Assembly (NCBI GenBank): GCA_900757505.1
Contig: CAAEOE010000048.1
Location: 33,612 to 97,611, forward strand
Reading direction: 5' to 3'
DNA: 64,000 nucleotides
Origin: an uncultured Collinsella sp.
GTDB taxonomy: Bacteria > Actinomycetota > Coriobacteriia > Coriobacteriales > Coriobacteriaceae
The translations under genes were made by a program, and so were the position numbers. Positions 43,290-52,668 of this stretch are shown here, one piece after another. The notes below the pieces were generated by a model. That model did not search any database, was not told where the DNA came from, and saw only the letters and a list, made by a program, of their open reading frames with translations. Position 1 is the first letter of the stretch. Each line of letters opens with the position of its first letter.

Positions 43290-45053
43290 ATGGCAGATTC
43301 AACCACCGATTACAACAATCTAGATCCTCTGGGTGACGAGGCGGCGGTTGTCGATGAGGTCGATGCCGCCGTCTCGGGCGCTCGCAAGAAGCCGCGTGCT
43401 GTCGATATGGTGCCCGAGGAGCCCGACGCGATGGCGCCGGACGAGGAATACCAGCTCACGCCGGCGGGTCGTCGCGAACGCATCGGGCAGATTGTTCGTC
43501 TGGTCAAAAAGTACCGCGTGTGGGATAACCTCACGCCGGTTCGTTTGCGCCGCCTGCTCGAGGAACTCGGCCCCATGTTCGTCAAGATGGGGCAGATTCT
43601 GGCCAACCGGTCCGAGATTCTGCCGCAACGCTTTTGCGACGAGCTGCGTCGTCTGCGCTCCGACGTGGAGCCTGTGCCGTACGAGGTCGTACTCAGTTGT
43701 CTGGAAGAAGAATACGGCCTGCGCCTGGGGGAGATGTTCGATGCGATCGACCCCAATCCGCTCGGTAGCGCGTCGCTCGCGCAAGTGCACCGCGCTCGTC
43801 TGGTGACGGGCGAGGACGTGGCCGTCAAGGTGCAGCGCCCCGGTGCGCAGCAGGTTATGGCGCAGGACATCGATATCATCCGCTCGGTGGTGCGTATCGT
43901 TTCCAAGTTCGTCAACACCGATCAATTCGTTGACCTGCATGGCGTAGTCGAGGAGTTGTGGACCTCGTTTCGCGAGGAGACTAACTTTTTGGCCGAGGCA
44001 AAAAACCTCAACGACTTCTACGAGTTCCATAAGAGCGTTCATGGCGTGACGTGCCCTAAATCCTATCTGGACCTGTGCACCGAGCACGTGGTGGTTATGG
44101 ACTACGTCGACGGCATTTCGATCGCCGATCCTGAACGCTTGGTGGCCGAGGGCTATGACTTGGAAAAGATCGGTGCTGCAATCGTCGAGGACTACTCGAC
44201 GCAGGTGCTCGACGACGGCTTTTTCCATGCCGACCCGCATGCGGGAAACATCATTCTCAAGGACGGCATCGTTTACTTTATCGACTTGGGCATGGTCGGA
44301 CGCATGTCGAGCCACGATCGTGGCATCGTTAAGGACATGATTTTCGCCGTGGCCGAGGGTGACGTGCCCAAGCTCAAGGATTCGCTCATGCGCTTTGCCG
44401 TGACGCGTGGCGATTCGGCCGAGCTCGATCATTCAGCGTTTTTGTCCGATCTTGACTTTATCGTCGCAGACTTTGCGGGCCTTGACCTGAAGGATCTGGA
44501 TATCGGCGAGTTTTTGACCTCGCTGTTAAACCTCGCGCGTAAGAATGACGTTGAGCTGCCGAGCGTGGTGACGATGTTCGCGCGCGGCATGGTGACGCTC
44601 GAGGGTTTGCTGACCGAGTACATGCCCAACGTCAACATGATCCAGATCATCCAAACCCACATTAAAAACGAGAAAAGCACCTATGCGCGCGTGCGCGACA
44701 TGGGGCGCGATCTTGCCGCGAGCAGCTATCGCGCGGCAAAGGGCTCACTCGAGGCGGCCGAGTACCTGGGGCTGGCTTCGCGAATGCTCACGCGCGGGCA
44801 GCTTAAGGTGAACACGCAGATCATGAGCAGCGACAAGACACTGCGACAGCTGGGTGGAATTATCGACCGCATGTCGATGGCAATTGTGATCGCCGGTCTG
44901 TTTATCGGTTCGTCGGTGGTCTACTACGCGCGCATCGAGCCGGTTGTGTTTGGTATCCCGGTCATTGGCTTTATGGGCTACGTGAGCGCGCTGGTGCTGG
45001 CGCTGATGCTGGGCCGCGAGATCTGGCGCAACAGCCACGGCGGCAAGCGTTAG
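43290..45053 (+). CDS. UbiB/AarF (ABC1) kinase-like membrane protein
   Basis: A 587-residue atypical kinase-like protein. The family signature KxGQ is in GPMFVKMGQILANR. GSASLAQVHRA is the Ala-rich loop replacing the P-loop, VAVKVQRPG holds the ATP lysine, FHADPHAGNI holds the catalytic loop, and FIDLGMVG holds the metal-binding Asp. Two C-terminal membrane helices follow (AIVIAGLFIGSSVVYYA, IGFMGYVSALVLALML). Relatives support quinone biosynthesis or lipid handling by ATPase activity. An N-terminal ~60-residue acidic extension is extra. The partner is the small acidic protein just upstream. Confidence 0.92.
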   Translation: MADSTTDYNNLDPLGDEAAVVDEVDAAVSGARKKPRAVDMVPEEPDAMAPDEEYQLTPAGRRERIGQIVRLVKKYRVWDNLTPVRLRRLLEELGPMFVKMGQILANRSEILPQRFCDELRRLRSDVEPVPYEVVLSCLEEEYGLRLGEMFDAIDPNPLGSASLAQVHRARLVTGEDVAVKVQRPGAQQVMAQDIDIIRSVVRIVSKFVNTDQFVDLHGVVEELWTSFREETNFLAEAKNLNDFYEFHKSVHGVTCPKSYLDLCTEHVVVMDYVDGISIADPERLVAEGYDLEKIGAAIVEDYSTQVLDDGFFHADPHAGNIILKDGIVYFIDLGMVGRMSSHDRGIVKDMIFAVAEGDVPKLKDSLMRFAVTRGDSAELDHSAFLSDLDFIVADFAGLDLKDLDIGEFLTSLLNLARKNDVELPSVVTMFARGMVTLEGLLTEYMPNVNMIQIIQTHIKNEKSTYARVRDMGRDLAASSYRAAKGSLEAAEYLGLASRMLTRGQLKVNTQIMSSDKTLRQLGGIIDRMSMAIVIAGLFIGSSVVYYARIEPVVFGIPVIGFMGYVSALVLALMLGREIWRNSHGGKR

Positions 45054-45119
45054 CGATTTCCCGGGGTCGGGGAATCGGGTTATTTTGCCTTGCGTCGCGC
45101 CGGTGTGGACTGGTCCGAA

Positions 45120-45273
45120 CAAAACTATGCCGGTTTACGGGGCTGGAGTGCCGAACCTCGACCATGCCGGAATCCGTGCTTTTAAAACCGCAGGTAGATG
45201 AGTCGTTGGTTTTCGAAAATGGCAGATATGGTTGCGAAGTGCTGAATCAGCCCCGTAATCCGGCATAGTTTTG
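45120..45273. repeat. MITE-like element D: 26-bp inverted ends
   Basis: Arms at 45120-45145 and 45248-45273 match in 25 of 26 positions, the mismatch again being T versus A. The outer ends read CAAAACTATGCC. The 154-bp element carries no gene and lies between the UbiB-like gene and the cobalamin riboswitch. Its design (near-perfect ends, one mismatch, non-coding core) parallels element C, although the sequence differs. Confidence 0.85.
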
Positions 45274-45383
45274 AAACGGGCTGTTCTTGCAAGGTCCGAC
45301 GACAGTCCTTCCTATCTCAAACCATAGCTTTTACCTTGGGCTTCGCTTGTGTGCGGGGCCCTTTTGCGTGCTACCATATTGAC

Positions 45384-45575
45384 GATAATAATCGATGGCC
45401 TAGATGGTGGTGCGGAGACGCACGAATGCGCGGTTTTCCTGCGCGTTTGGGAGAATCGGGGTGCAAGTCCCCGGCTGTACCAGTAACCGTAATTCCTCTT
45501 GGCTCGGGATGTTCGCGTCGCAGATCGGACGGCGCACCCGGGTCGGTAAGGTTAAGTCGGATCGCCTCCCATCTT
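45384..45575 (+). promoter_or_regulatory. Cobalamin riboswitch with -10 box
   Basis: After a GATAAT -10 box (45384-45389) comes a leader with the cobalamin aptamer core. The sequence GGGAGAATCGGGGTGCAAGT, then CCCCGGCTGTACCAGTAACC and GTAA (45451-45492) fits the consensus GGGAA...GGTGnAAnTCC..CTGTnCC.G.AAC.GTAA. A divergent B12 box, AGTCGGATCGCCTCCC, is at 45555-45570. The B12 box is less canonical than usual. A CGGCGTA-TGCCG hairpin at 45589-45600 and a GGGG/CCCC pair around the ribosome site could form the expression platform. It should turn the downstream surface-protein genes off when cobalamin is plentiful. Confidence 0.85.
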
Positions 45576-45636
45576 GTGCGCGGCCGCGGCGTATGCCGCC
45601 GGTACGTGTTGGGCTCTGGAGGGAAGGGGGACCCCG

Positions 45637-48600
45637 ATGGGGGTACTCGAGCGCAATATGCGCGATGATGTGGGGCAGCCGCTGGGCAATGCTCCAAGTA
45701 CAGACAATGGGGGACAAATGGATATGTTTGAGGACGAGTGCCAGCGCGCCTCGTGGCGTCGTCATGGAGCGATTGCCCGTGGCGTAGCCAAGCGCGGTCT
45801 GGTGGCATTCCTGGCCTTCGCGATGGCCTTCAGCACCACGCCCGCTCAGCTGTGGGCTGATGGCGCCGAGGGCATTGCCGAGGCTGTGGTTGCTGCGACG
45901 CCGGGTGAGGGCGCAGAGTCCGCGGATGGCGCTGTAGATAGCACCGCGCCTGCTGCCGGCACAAACGATTCGGCCGCCGACAAATCCTCCGAAGCTGGAG
46001 ATATGAGTTCGGATGCGCCTAACAACGCGGGCAATGATGCGCCGGGCGACCCCGCCGCGCCAGACTCCGGCTCGGCTACTCCGGCGAACGAGGCGTCCGA
46101 TACCAGCGCTGAGGCCGGCGACGCGGCTGCGGTTGACAGCGAGGCCAATGCAGTCGAGGCCGCTTCTCGCGCCGCTGCCACGTTTTCCTCCAAAAATGGC
46201 GTCAGTGTCGGAACGAGCAGGTCGCCTGGTCGTTGGGCTGGGTCTAACTACTCCGCCTTTATTCAGAATGCGACCACGCTTTATGCGAATGTCTGGACTT
46301 CGTCCAGCAAGCGCGCCAGTGTTTCGGGCTGCACTTATCAGTGGCTTGCTGCCGATATCAGTAACAGGAACGATGCGGACAACTCTGCGTTTGTTGCTGT
46401 CGAGGGCCAGACGGGCGCATCGATCGTCTTGGACGATGCCCTGCGCACTCAACTTAACGGCAAGTGCCTGCGCGTACGCATTACCGATGCAAGTGGTAAC
46501 GTCGTCTACGGTCCGACTAAGAGCTGCAACAACCAAAAGCTAACGGCGACGAACACTATCAAGGCGCCCGTTCCTACCAAGACGGCCCTGGATGCAAAGT
46601 CTTATGTCCTAATTCAGTCTTCGGCAGACGATTCGAGCTCGTATTCGTCTGTTAAGGCCGAGATGCTGAACCCTGGCACTACGCTTTGGGCGAATGCCTA
46701 CGACGGCGAAGCAGTCCCCAATAAGCGTATTGCGGCACAGGCTGTCTGGACCTATCAGTGGCTTGCATCTGATTCGCGCGATGCCGAGGATTCTGCCTAC
46801 CAGGCGATTCCCGAACAGACCGCCCAGTCGCTAACGATCACGGACGAACTCGCTTCGCAACTTGCAGGCAAGTACATTCGCGTTAAGGTTGTCGGCGACG
46901 GTCAGGAGCTGTACGGTCCGAGTGGCTCTTTTAACACGCCCTCGTCTGTTGGCTACAATACGCCGGGTCCTGTTGCCGCGAGCGACCAGATTGCGTTGGG
47001 TCATATTGTTCTCGCCTATAACGGCGCCGAATTTGGCGACGATTACGAGAGCGTCCCCAGCGCTAACGTCGGTGACACGATTAAAGCTGCTGCCTACTAT
47101 CTCAACTACGACACGCCGACTGACCTCTATGGTTCCGACAAGGTCGATTTTTCGTGGTGGGTGGCCGATTCTGCTGACGGCTCGTTCGAGCAGGTTGCAA
47201 CTGGTGACACCTACACGGTTGCCAAGGAGTGCGCGAACCGTTACCTCAAGGTGGTTGCCAAAGCCAAGAAGGGTATCCCCGGCTCCGATGGCTGTGAAAC
47301 CAAGGCGGGCCGCATCCTGCCCAAGGGCGCGACAACGCTAGACTCGGTTGTATTTACCAATGCGAGCAAGGGCGCTAAGGACACTGGTTCTACGATTGAG
47401 GCGTGTGCCTACAAGGCGGCTGATTACTCGACTGAGCCGGTTACCGAGGGCGTTGCCTATACGTGGCGTTGGTCGTTCGTCGACCCATCCTCCTCTGCCT
47501 TTGATGCGAAGAACGACTGGCATGTGGTCGAGGGCAAGACCGGCGGCAGCTTTACGATTCCCGATGACTACGCCAAGCGCTGGGTGAGTGTGTCGGCCAC
47601 TGCGGGTGATAACACCGTAGAGGCGACTACTGCCGTGGCTGTTAAGGCCGCGGGTTCGCATGAGCTGTTCCTGACGTATCTCAAGAAGGTCGTCGGCAAT
47701 CAGAGCGATGACGCTCGCTTTGTCTATAAGAGCGGCGAGAAGATCGGCGTTACCGCATTCGAGAAGACGGCTGCGGGAACAAAGGGCGCCGAGCTTGCAT
47801 CTGATCAGCTGACTTATACGTGGCAGATTGCCGATAACGCTCAGGGCCCGTTCACGACGCTGACGGATGAGAACGCGCACAGGCCGTCGTTCGTTATTTC
47901 GCAAAAATACGTCGGCAAGTACCTCAAGTGCATCGTCGACGGTGGCTACAACACCGACTATGCCTCTACGCGTAATGCCATTGTTAAGGGCGAAGATGCC
48001 AAGGCATATACCCTGACGTCGGTTAATGTCGCCTCGAGCGGCAACCTCGCACAGGTCGGGGGAACGCTTACCCCTACCGCCAATTACATGGCAACGGGTG
48101 ACTGGGGCGATTATGAGACGGCGCTCCCCGAGGGCTCTCTCGTCGATTACCGCTGGTATCTCGCCGATGACGCTGAGGGTACAAACGCCCACGAGCTGTT
48201 TGGCGCCGACGAAACGACTGGCGTAGTCACGCTTCCTCCCTCGGCTGAGGGCAAATATGCCTATGTCGTGGCAAACGCCGGCAACAACGATGTCAAGAGC
48301 GCTGCTTGGCTCGTTAACTCTTCCGATGAAAAGTCTCTTTCCGTTAACGTCAGTGTTGTAGGCGTAAGCAAGCACGATGCCGGTCAGTCCTATGATTTTG
48401 TGGACTGGGTGCCGTCGACTTCGTTTAACTGGTCGAGTATCCAAAAAATGTCTGCCTGGGACATCTTTGCGAAGGTCCTCGATGATGCCGGCTATAGCTA
48501 TAGCACTGAGGGCGGCGTTCCCTATTCGGTTACGACCCCCGATAAGACGCGCACGCTTGCAATGGAGAGTACGGCTTCGGGCTATAAATACTGGCGTTTC

Positions 48601-50997
48601 GACATTAACGGTAAGCCCGCGAGCACCTATGCTACGAGCTGCTATCCGACCGATGGCGACACCATCGAGCTGGTGTACGAGGATCCCACGGGCACGCCTT
48701 CGAGCCAGGTAACGGTCACGATGGAGATTATTGGCAAAAAAGCCGAGATAGCTCAGCGTTGGACGAACCCGTCGATCCAGGTGTTTGTTAAGGGCACGTC
48801 GATCAAGGATGCCTCCGCTGCTTACTTCGATGCCCTTGGCATAAAGTCAAAAATGTACGACGAATTTGGCTATTGGGGCGTCTATAGTCTCGTATCTCCG
48901 CTTGATGGCATCGAGCTGTCGGGTGCATGGTCGTTCTTTGTCAACGGCGTTCCTGGGTCTCAGCTCGATAGCGATTATGTGCTCAAGTCTGGCGACAAAA
49001 TCGTCTGGGCTTTTGCTCCCGGCGATACTGTGCCCGGCGTCGACAGTGTTGTTGTTGACCCGGGTGCCGCACGTCCTAACTGGGATAGCGATTGGCCTGG
49101 TTATACGAGCGCCGACAAAGTAACCGACGCTCCTGTGCCCACGAAAGACGCTGAGGCAAAATGGGTGAGCGAGCTCAAGGGCTCGAACGAATGGAGCAAG
49201 GGTATTTCCGACCCGTTGCTGGTCGGTGACTACCTCTACGTGGCCGTTGGTTCCAAGCTGCTCAAGAAAGATGTCGACACGGGTGAGACCGTTGCCGAAT
49301 CGCCTTTGGCGGCAAAGATCGATTCGACCTCGCGTATGGTATACACTGGCGGCGTGATGCTCGTGCCGCTTTCGAGTGGTCGCCTGCAGGCGCTGACGGT
49401 TGATGCTCTGGCGACGGTTTGGGTAACCGATGAGTTGCCTGCTGGCCCCGATGGTGCTCAGCAGTCTCTTGCGTCCATTACGGTTCGTGACGGCTTTGCC
49501 TACTTTGGGACGGCATCGGCCAGCTGGTCCGACTCGAGCGACGGCTACCTGCTCTGCGTGCGCATCTCCGATGGCAAGGTTATGTGGCAGCATAAGAACG
49601 AGAACAGCAAGGGCTATTACTGGGCCGGCTTGGCGTTCTCGGGCAATTATGGCGTCATCGCAGATGATTCCGGTACGGTGAGCACGGTCGACCCCGAAAC
49701 TGGAAAGACCGTTGCGTCGCTCAAGATTGCCGAGCGCGTGCGCACGACGGTGCTGGTCGATGGATCGATTGCCTATGTCGTGAGCGCCGATGGCGTTTTG
49801 CATAAGCTTTCGGTTGGAACGGACGGAACCCTTTCTGAGCTTGGCAAGGTGACGTTTGGTGGCAGCTCGACCTCGACGCCGGTGCTGGCCAACGGCAAGA
49901 TTGTGGTCGGAGGCTCATCGACCGAATCCTTTATGGGCGGTTATCAGAACAAGTACACGTATCACTACGGTCAGCTTGCAGTGATTGATGCCGAGACGCT
50001 TTCCGTGGACTATTCCATTTGCAAGGCGGACGGTAGCTATATTCGTCAGGGGGCTTCGGGCGGCGGTGATGTAAAGTCGCAGCCGGTCGTTTCTGTCCAG
50101 AATGGCGAGACGTACGTCTACTTTACGTCCAACAACAACCCGGGCGGCATCTATCGTTACCGTATTGGCGATGACGAGGCCGAACTGCTTTATACGCCCG
50201 TGGCGGGCGACCAGCAGTACTGCATGGCTTCTATTTCGGTCGGATCCGATGGTTCACTCTACTATGTCAATGACTCGGGCAAGCTGTTTGCTGTCAAGGG
50301 TAATGGCCAAAGGGTCAAACGCTATACCGTGACGTTCGACGCCAACGGTAAGGATGCGGCGATGCCCGATTCTCAACGCGTGAAGGAAGGCAAGGCGGCG
50401 ACGGAGCCCTCGACTCAGCCACAGTGCAAGGGCTACACTTTCGGCGGTTGGTTCACCGATGAGGCTTGCACGCAGGCGTATGACTTCAGTACGCCAGTGA
50501 CGGCCGATCTGACGCTGTATGCCAAGTGGACCAAGAATGCTGTTAACCCTGGCGGCAATGGTGGTTCTGGCACTAATGGTGGCAACGGTGGCGCTGGCAA
50601 CGGTTCCGGTGCTGGCACGGGCACGGGTTCCGGCTCCGGCACGAAGGGCCAGCAGGCCGGCGGCGCTATCGCCCCGGGTCATAAGCCGACGACCAAGACG
50701 ACGGTGTCGACCAAGACCGAGACCAAGGACAACAAGTCCGACAAGAAGGACACCGATAAGTCCGATAAGAAGGACGAGAAGAAGTCTGACAAGAAGTCTG
50801 ACAAGAAGGACAGCAAGTCCGACAAGAAGTCCGATTCCAAGTCCGATACGGGTGCTGCTTCCACGACCGCTGCTAAGAAGTCCTCTAGTGCCTTCGAGCA
50901 GGAGGCTGGCACCAACCCGCTCGCCATTGTTGGCGTTGCCGCCGGCGTCATCGGTCTCGCCATCGTCGGCGTGTTCGTGTTCACCAAACGTCGGTAG
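45637..50997 (+). CDS. Giant surface protein: Ig-like repeats, two DUF4430 domains, propeller, InlB repeat
   Basis: A 1786-residue exported protein under a cobalamin riboswitch. Signal peptide: basic RRHGAIARGVAKR, hydrophobic 54-68, cleavage near QLWA74. An Ala/Asp/Ser-rich stretch follows. Six related Ig-like repeats (~190-890) share TYQWLAAD...GQTG...GK.LRV. Two DUF4430-like domains, related to the transcobalamin C-terminal domain, are at ~900-1019 (AWDIFAKVLDDAGYSY, YKYWRFDINGKPA) and ~1026-1131 (GAWSFFVNGVPGSQL). A PQQ/WD-type beta-propeller spans ~1176-1560, and an InlB/Flg_new repeat ~1563-1632 (VTFDANGK...GGWFTDEAC). A Gly-rich and Lys/Asp/Ser wall-spanning tail and a membrane anchor (1761-1783, FTKRR end) complete it. 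GGAGGGAAGGGG precedes ATG 45637; ATG 45724 is an alternative. I infer corrinoid binding at the surface. Confidence 0.8.
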   Translation: MGVLERNMRDDVGQPLGNAPSTDNGGQMDMFEDECQRASWRRHGAIARGVAKRGLVAFLAFAMAFSTTPAQLWADGAEGIAEAVVAATPGEGAESADGAVDSTAPAAGTNDSAADKSSEAGDMSSDAPNNAGNDAPGDPAAPDSGSATPANEASDTSAEAGDAAAVDSEANAVEAASRAAATFSSKNGVSVGTSRSPGRWAGSNYSAFIQNATTLYANVWTSSSKRASVSGCTYQWLAADISNRNDADNSAFVAVEGQTGASIVLDDALRTQLNGKCLRVRITDASGNVVYGPTKSCNNQKLTATNTIKAPVPTKTALDAKSYVLIQSSADDSSSYSSVKAEMLNPGTTLWANAYDGEAVPNKRIAAQAVWTYQWLASDSRDAEDSAYQAIPEQTAQSLTITDELASQLAGKYIRVKVVGDGQELYGPSGSFNTPSSVGYNTPGPVAASDQIALGHIVLAYNGAEFGDDYESVPSANVGDTIKAAAYYLNYDTPTDLYGSDKVDFSWWVADSADGSFEQVATGDTYTVAKECANRYLKVVAKAKKGIPGSDGCETKAGRILPKGATTLDSVVFTNASKGAKDTGSTIEACAYKAADYSTEPVTEGVAYTWRWSFVDPSSSAFDAKNDWHVVEGKTGGSFTIPDDYAKRWVSVSATAGDNTVEATTAVAVKAAGSHELFLTYLKKVVGNQSDDARFVYKSGEKIGVTAFEKTAAGTKGAELASDQLTYTWQIADNAQGPFTTLTDENAHRPSFVISQKYVGKYLKCIVDGGYNTDYASTRNAIVKGEDAKAYTLTSVNVASSGNLAQVGGTLTPTANYMATGDWGDYETALPEGSLVDYRWYLADDAEGTNAHELFGADETTGVVTLPPSAEGKYAYVVANAGNNDVKSAAWLVNSSDEKSLSVNVSVVGVSKHDAGQSYDFVDWVPSTSFNWSSIQKMSAWDIFAKVLDDAGYSYSTEGGVPYSVTTPDKTRTLAMESTASGYKYWRFDINGKPASTYATSCYPTDGDTIELVYEDPTGTPSSQVTVTMEIIGKKAEIAQRWTNPSIQVFVKGTSIKDASAAYFDALGIKSKMYDEFGYWGVYSLVSPLDGIELSGAWSFFVNGVPGSQLDSDYVLKSGDKIVWAFAPGDTVPGVDSVVVDPGAARPNWDSDWPGYTSADKVTDAPVPTKDAEAKWVSELKGSNEWSKGISDPLLVGDYLYVAVGSKLLKKDVDTGETVAESPLAAKIDSTSRMVYTGGVMLVPLSSGRLQALTVDALATVWVTDELPAGPDGAQQSLASITVRDGFAYFGTASASWSDSSDGYLLCVRISDGKVMWQHKNENSKGYYWAGLAFSGNYGVIADDSGTVSTVDPETGKTVASLKIAERVRTTVLVDGSIAYVVSADGVLHKLSVGTDGTLSELGKVTFGGSSTSTPVLANGKIVVGGSSTESFMGGYQNKYTYHYGQLAVIDAETLSVDYSICKADGSYIRQGASGGGDVKSQPVVSVQNGETYVYFTSNNNPGGIYRYRIGDDEAELLYTPVAGDQQYCMASISVGSDGSLYYVNDSGKLFAVKGNGQRVKRYTVTFDANGKDAAMPDSQRVKEGKAATEPSTQPQCKGYTFGGWFTDEACTQAYDFSTPVTADLTLYAKWTKNAVNPGGNGGSGTNGGNGGAGNGSGAGTGTGSGSGTKGQQAGGAIAPGHKPTTKTTVSTKTETKDNKSDKKDTDKSDKKDEKKSDKKSDKKDSKSDKKSDSKSDTGAASTTAAKKSSSAFEQEAGTNPLAIVGVAAGVIGLAIVGVFVFTKRR

Positions 50998-51006
50998 GTG
51001 AGGGCT

Positions 51007-51882
51007 GTGTCCAATAAATCCAAGGACGCTGACCCCAAGCAACCAGATTCCTCGTTCATTCAGTTCGACGATGCAAAGCAACAGGGCGCCGCTTCGGCGG
51101 CGTCCGCCCCTCGTCGCAAGGCGTTCCTTGGCGTTTTGACTGCCGCGTGCACCATTCTGATCGTCGTCTCGCTGGGCTTCGTCCATCCTTCCGAGAGCGG
51201 CGCCTGGTCCATCGACTGGATCATTCAGGCCGTGACGGGGGAGAGCGTCGTCACCAAGGACACCAAGGCGTCTGGCTCGACTATGGCTTCGGGCGAGGCC
51301 AGTTCCGAGGACTCCAAGTCATCGAATGACGCAAAAGATGAGTCCAAGTCCAAGGACGATTCCGAGTCTTCAAACAAGGAATCGGACAAGAACTCGGATA
51401 ACAAGAAGTCCGAGGACCAGGACGGCAAGAAGTCTGGCGATAAATCCGCTGCCCAAAATACGGGAGTCGGTGATACTTCCAATGCGTCTGGCGGTGGCCA
51501 GTCGTCTGATGGAGCCTCATCCTCTAATGGTGGAAACGCCTCCTCGGGCGGCCAGGGCGGCTCGCAGGAGTCCAGCTACGTAACGGTGACGGTTTCGGTC
51601 ACATCGAGCGCTGTGGGCAATCCTGTGTCTTCTGGTGGCACCTTTACCTTTAACGAAGGCGCTACCGTCTACGATGCCCTGTGCGCGCTGGGCCTTTCTG
51701 TCAACGCACATGGCTCGTCGTACGGCACGTATGTTTCTGCGATTGGTGGTTTGGCCGAGAAACAGTACGGCGGCACGAGCGGCTGGATGTACTCCGTCAA
51801 CGGCACAACGCCCATGACGGCCTGCAGCAACTACGTTCTCTCCAACGGCGACAACGTGGTCTGGTATTACGTTACAGGCTAG
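51007..51882 (+). CDS. Membrane-anchored DUF4430 protein, partner of the giant surface protein
   Basis: A 291-residue protein read 9 nt after the giant gene stops. One membrane anchor lies at residues 39-58 (AFLGVLTAACTILIVVSLGF). A long Ser/Lys/Asp- then Gly/Ser-rich spacer (residues ~75-190) could cross the wall. The C-terminal DUF4430 domain (192-291) is classic: ATVYDALCALGLSVN, GTSGWMYSVNGTTPMTACS, SNGDNVVWYYVTG. It shares the transcript and hence the cobalamin riboswitch. I infer a second, membrane-proximal corrinoid-binding module. GTG 51007 was chosen for the AGGTGAGG just upstream; GTG 50998 is in frame. Confidence 0.8.
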   Translation: MSNKSKDADPKQPDSSFIQFDDAKQQGAASAASAPRRKAFLGVLTAACTILIVVSLGFVHPSESGAWSIDWIIQAVTGESVVTKDTKASGSTMASGEASSEDSKSSNDAKDESKSKDDSESSNKESDKNSDNKKSEDQDGKKSGDKSAAQNTGVGDTSNASGGGQSSDGASSSNGGNASSGGQGGSQESSYVTVTVSVTSSAVGNPVSSGGTFTFNEGATVYDALCALGLSVNAHGSSYGTYVSAIGGLAEKQYGGTSGWMYSVNGTTPMTACSNYVLSNGDNVVWYYVTG

Positions 51883-51904
51883 AGGCTTCGACATAGCGCG
51901 CCAG

Positions 51905-51943
51905 ACGGGCGGTTCCGACAGACATCCGGGCCGCCCGTTTTTC
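51905..51943 (+). terminator. Rho-independent terminator of the DUF4430 operon
   Basis: ACGGGCGG (51905-51912) pairs with CCGCCCGT (51931-51938), then TTTTTC. Confidence 0.8.
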
Positions 51944-51981
51944 ATGCGAATGGGATTGGGTCGCCGGGTCTCTCGGCAAAC

Positions 51982-52015
51982 AAAAAACCGGTTGGAATGG
52001 GAATTCCAACCGGTT
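51982..52015 (-). terminator. Terminator of the first gtrA gene
   Basis: A perfect 13-bp stem (51986-51998 with 52003-52015). On the minus strand it is followed by TTTTTTG. Confidence 0.9.
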
Positions 52016-52041
52016 ATACATTCAAGCAAATAGCGAATCGA

Positions 52042-52449
52042 CTACGACCGTGCGCCCTCGAGGAAGAAGCGGCGGCTGAAGTAGTTGTACCAGGTGACGA
52101 GGAACGTGGCGATGGCCTTCATGGCCTGGTAGCCGATGCTCAAAAACGTGACGCCCACAAACATGTACAGGTCGTTGAGGCCCAGGCCGATCACCGACAG
52201 GATGGTGAAGATCGTGAACTCGCGCTTTCGGCTCATGCCTTCGCGGTGGTCGAACACGTACTTCATGCTGAGCCAGTAGTTGACCACGACGGACGTGATA
52301 AACGAAACCGTGGTGCTCATCAAAAAGTCGAGGTGGAACAGCTCGACGAGCGCAATGAGCATGCCCCAGTCGATGCCAAAGGAGATAAGACCCACGACAG
52401 CAAACTTGAGGAACTGCTTGGTATGAGGTTGTGCCAGCGCCTTGCGCAC
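52042..52449 (-). CDS. GtrA-family membrane protein 1
   Basis: A 135-residue protein with four membrane helices: FLKFAVVGLISFGIDWGMLIALV, FLMSTTVSFITSVVVNYWLS, FTIFTILSVIGLGLNDLYMF and a final ATFLVTWYNYF. GtrA proteins are thought to flip polyprenyl-linked sugars for cell-wall or surface polysaccharide modification. A GTG start with a weak GGATG site is used. A second copy lies 220 bp upstream with the shared loop EGMSR-basic-REF, so the two arose by duplication. No glycosyltransferase is adjacent. Confidence 0.85.
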   Translation of the reverse strand: MRKALAQPHTKQFLKFAVVGLISFGIDWGMLIALVELFHLDFLMSTTVSFITSVVVNYWLSMKYVFDHREGMSRKREFTIFTILSVIGLGLNDLYMFVGVTFLSIGYQAMKAIATFLVTWYNYFSRRFFLEGARS

Positions 52450-52602
52450 GTAATCACATCCAATGCGTTGATGAATCGAGCAGAGGATACTTTAGAGCTT
52501 TTACAAGGGAAACGTAAGGTCTTTGCCAAGAACTATATGAACTCGCCAAATTTTCAAGAGCTAATCCGCAAACGTTGAAAATTTGCCCGTAAACGAGCGA
52601 CA

Positions 52603-52642
52603 CCCACGGACGATACTGCGCTGAGTGCGCGTCGTCCGTGGG
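52603..52642. repeat. 11-bp inverted repeat between the two gtrA genes
   Basis: CCCACGGACGA (52603-52613) is inverted at 52632-52642 around an 18-nt spacer. There is no T-run; it may be an attenuation or RNA-stability hairpin in the gtrA transcript. Confidence 0.55.
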
Positions 52643-52668
52643 CGCCGTAATGCTGCAGGGGTTTCGAG

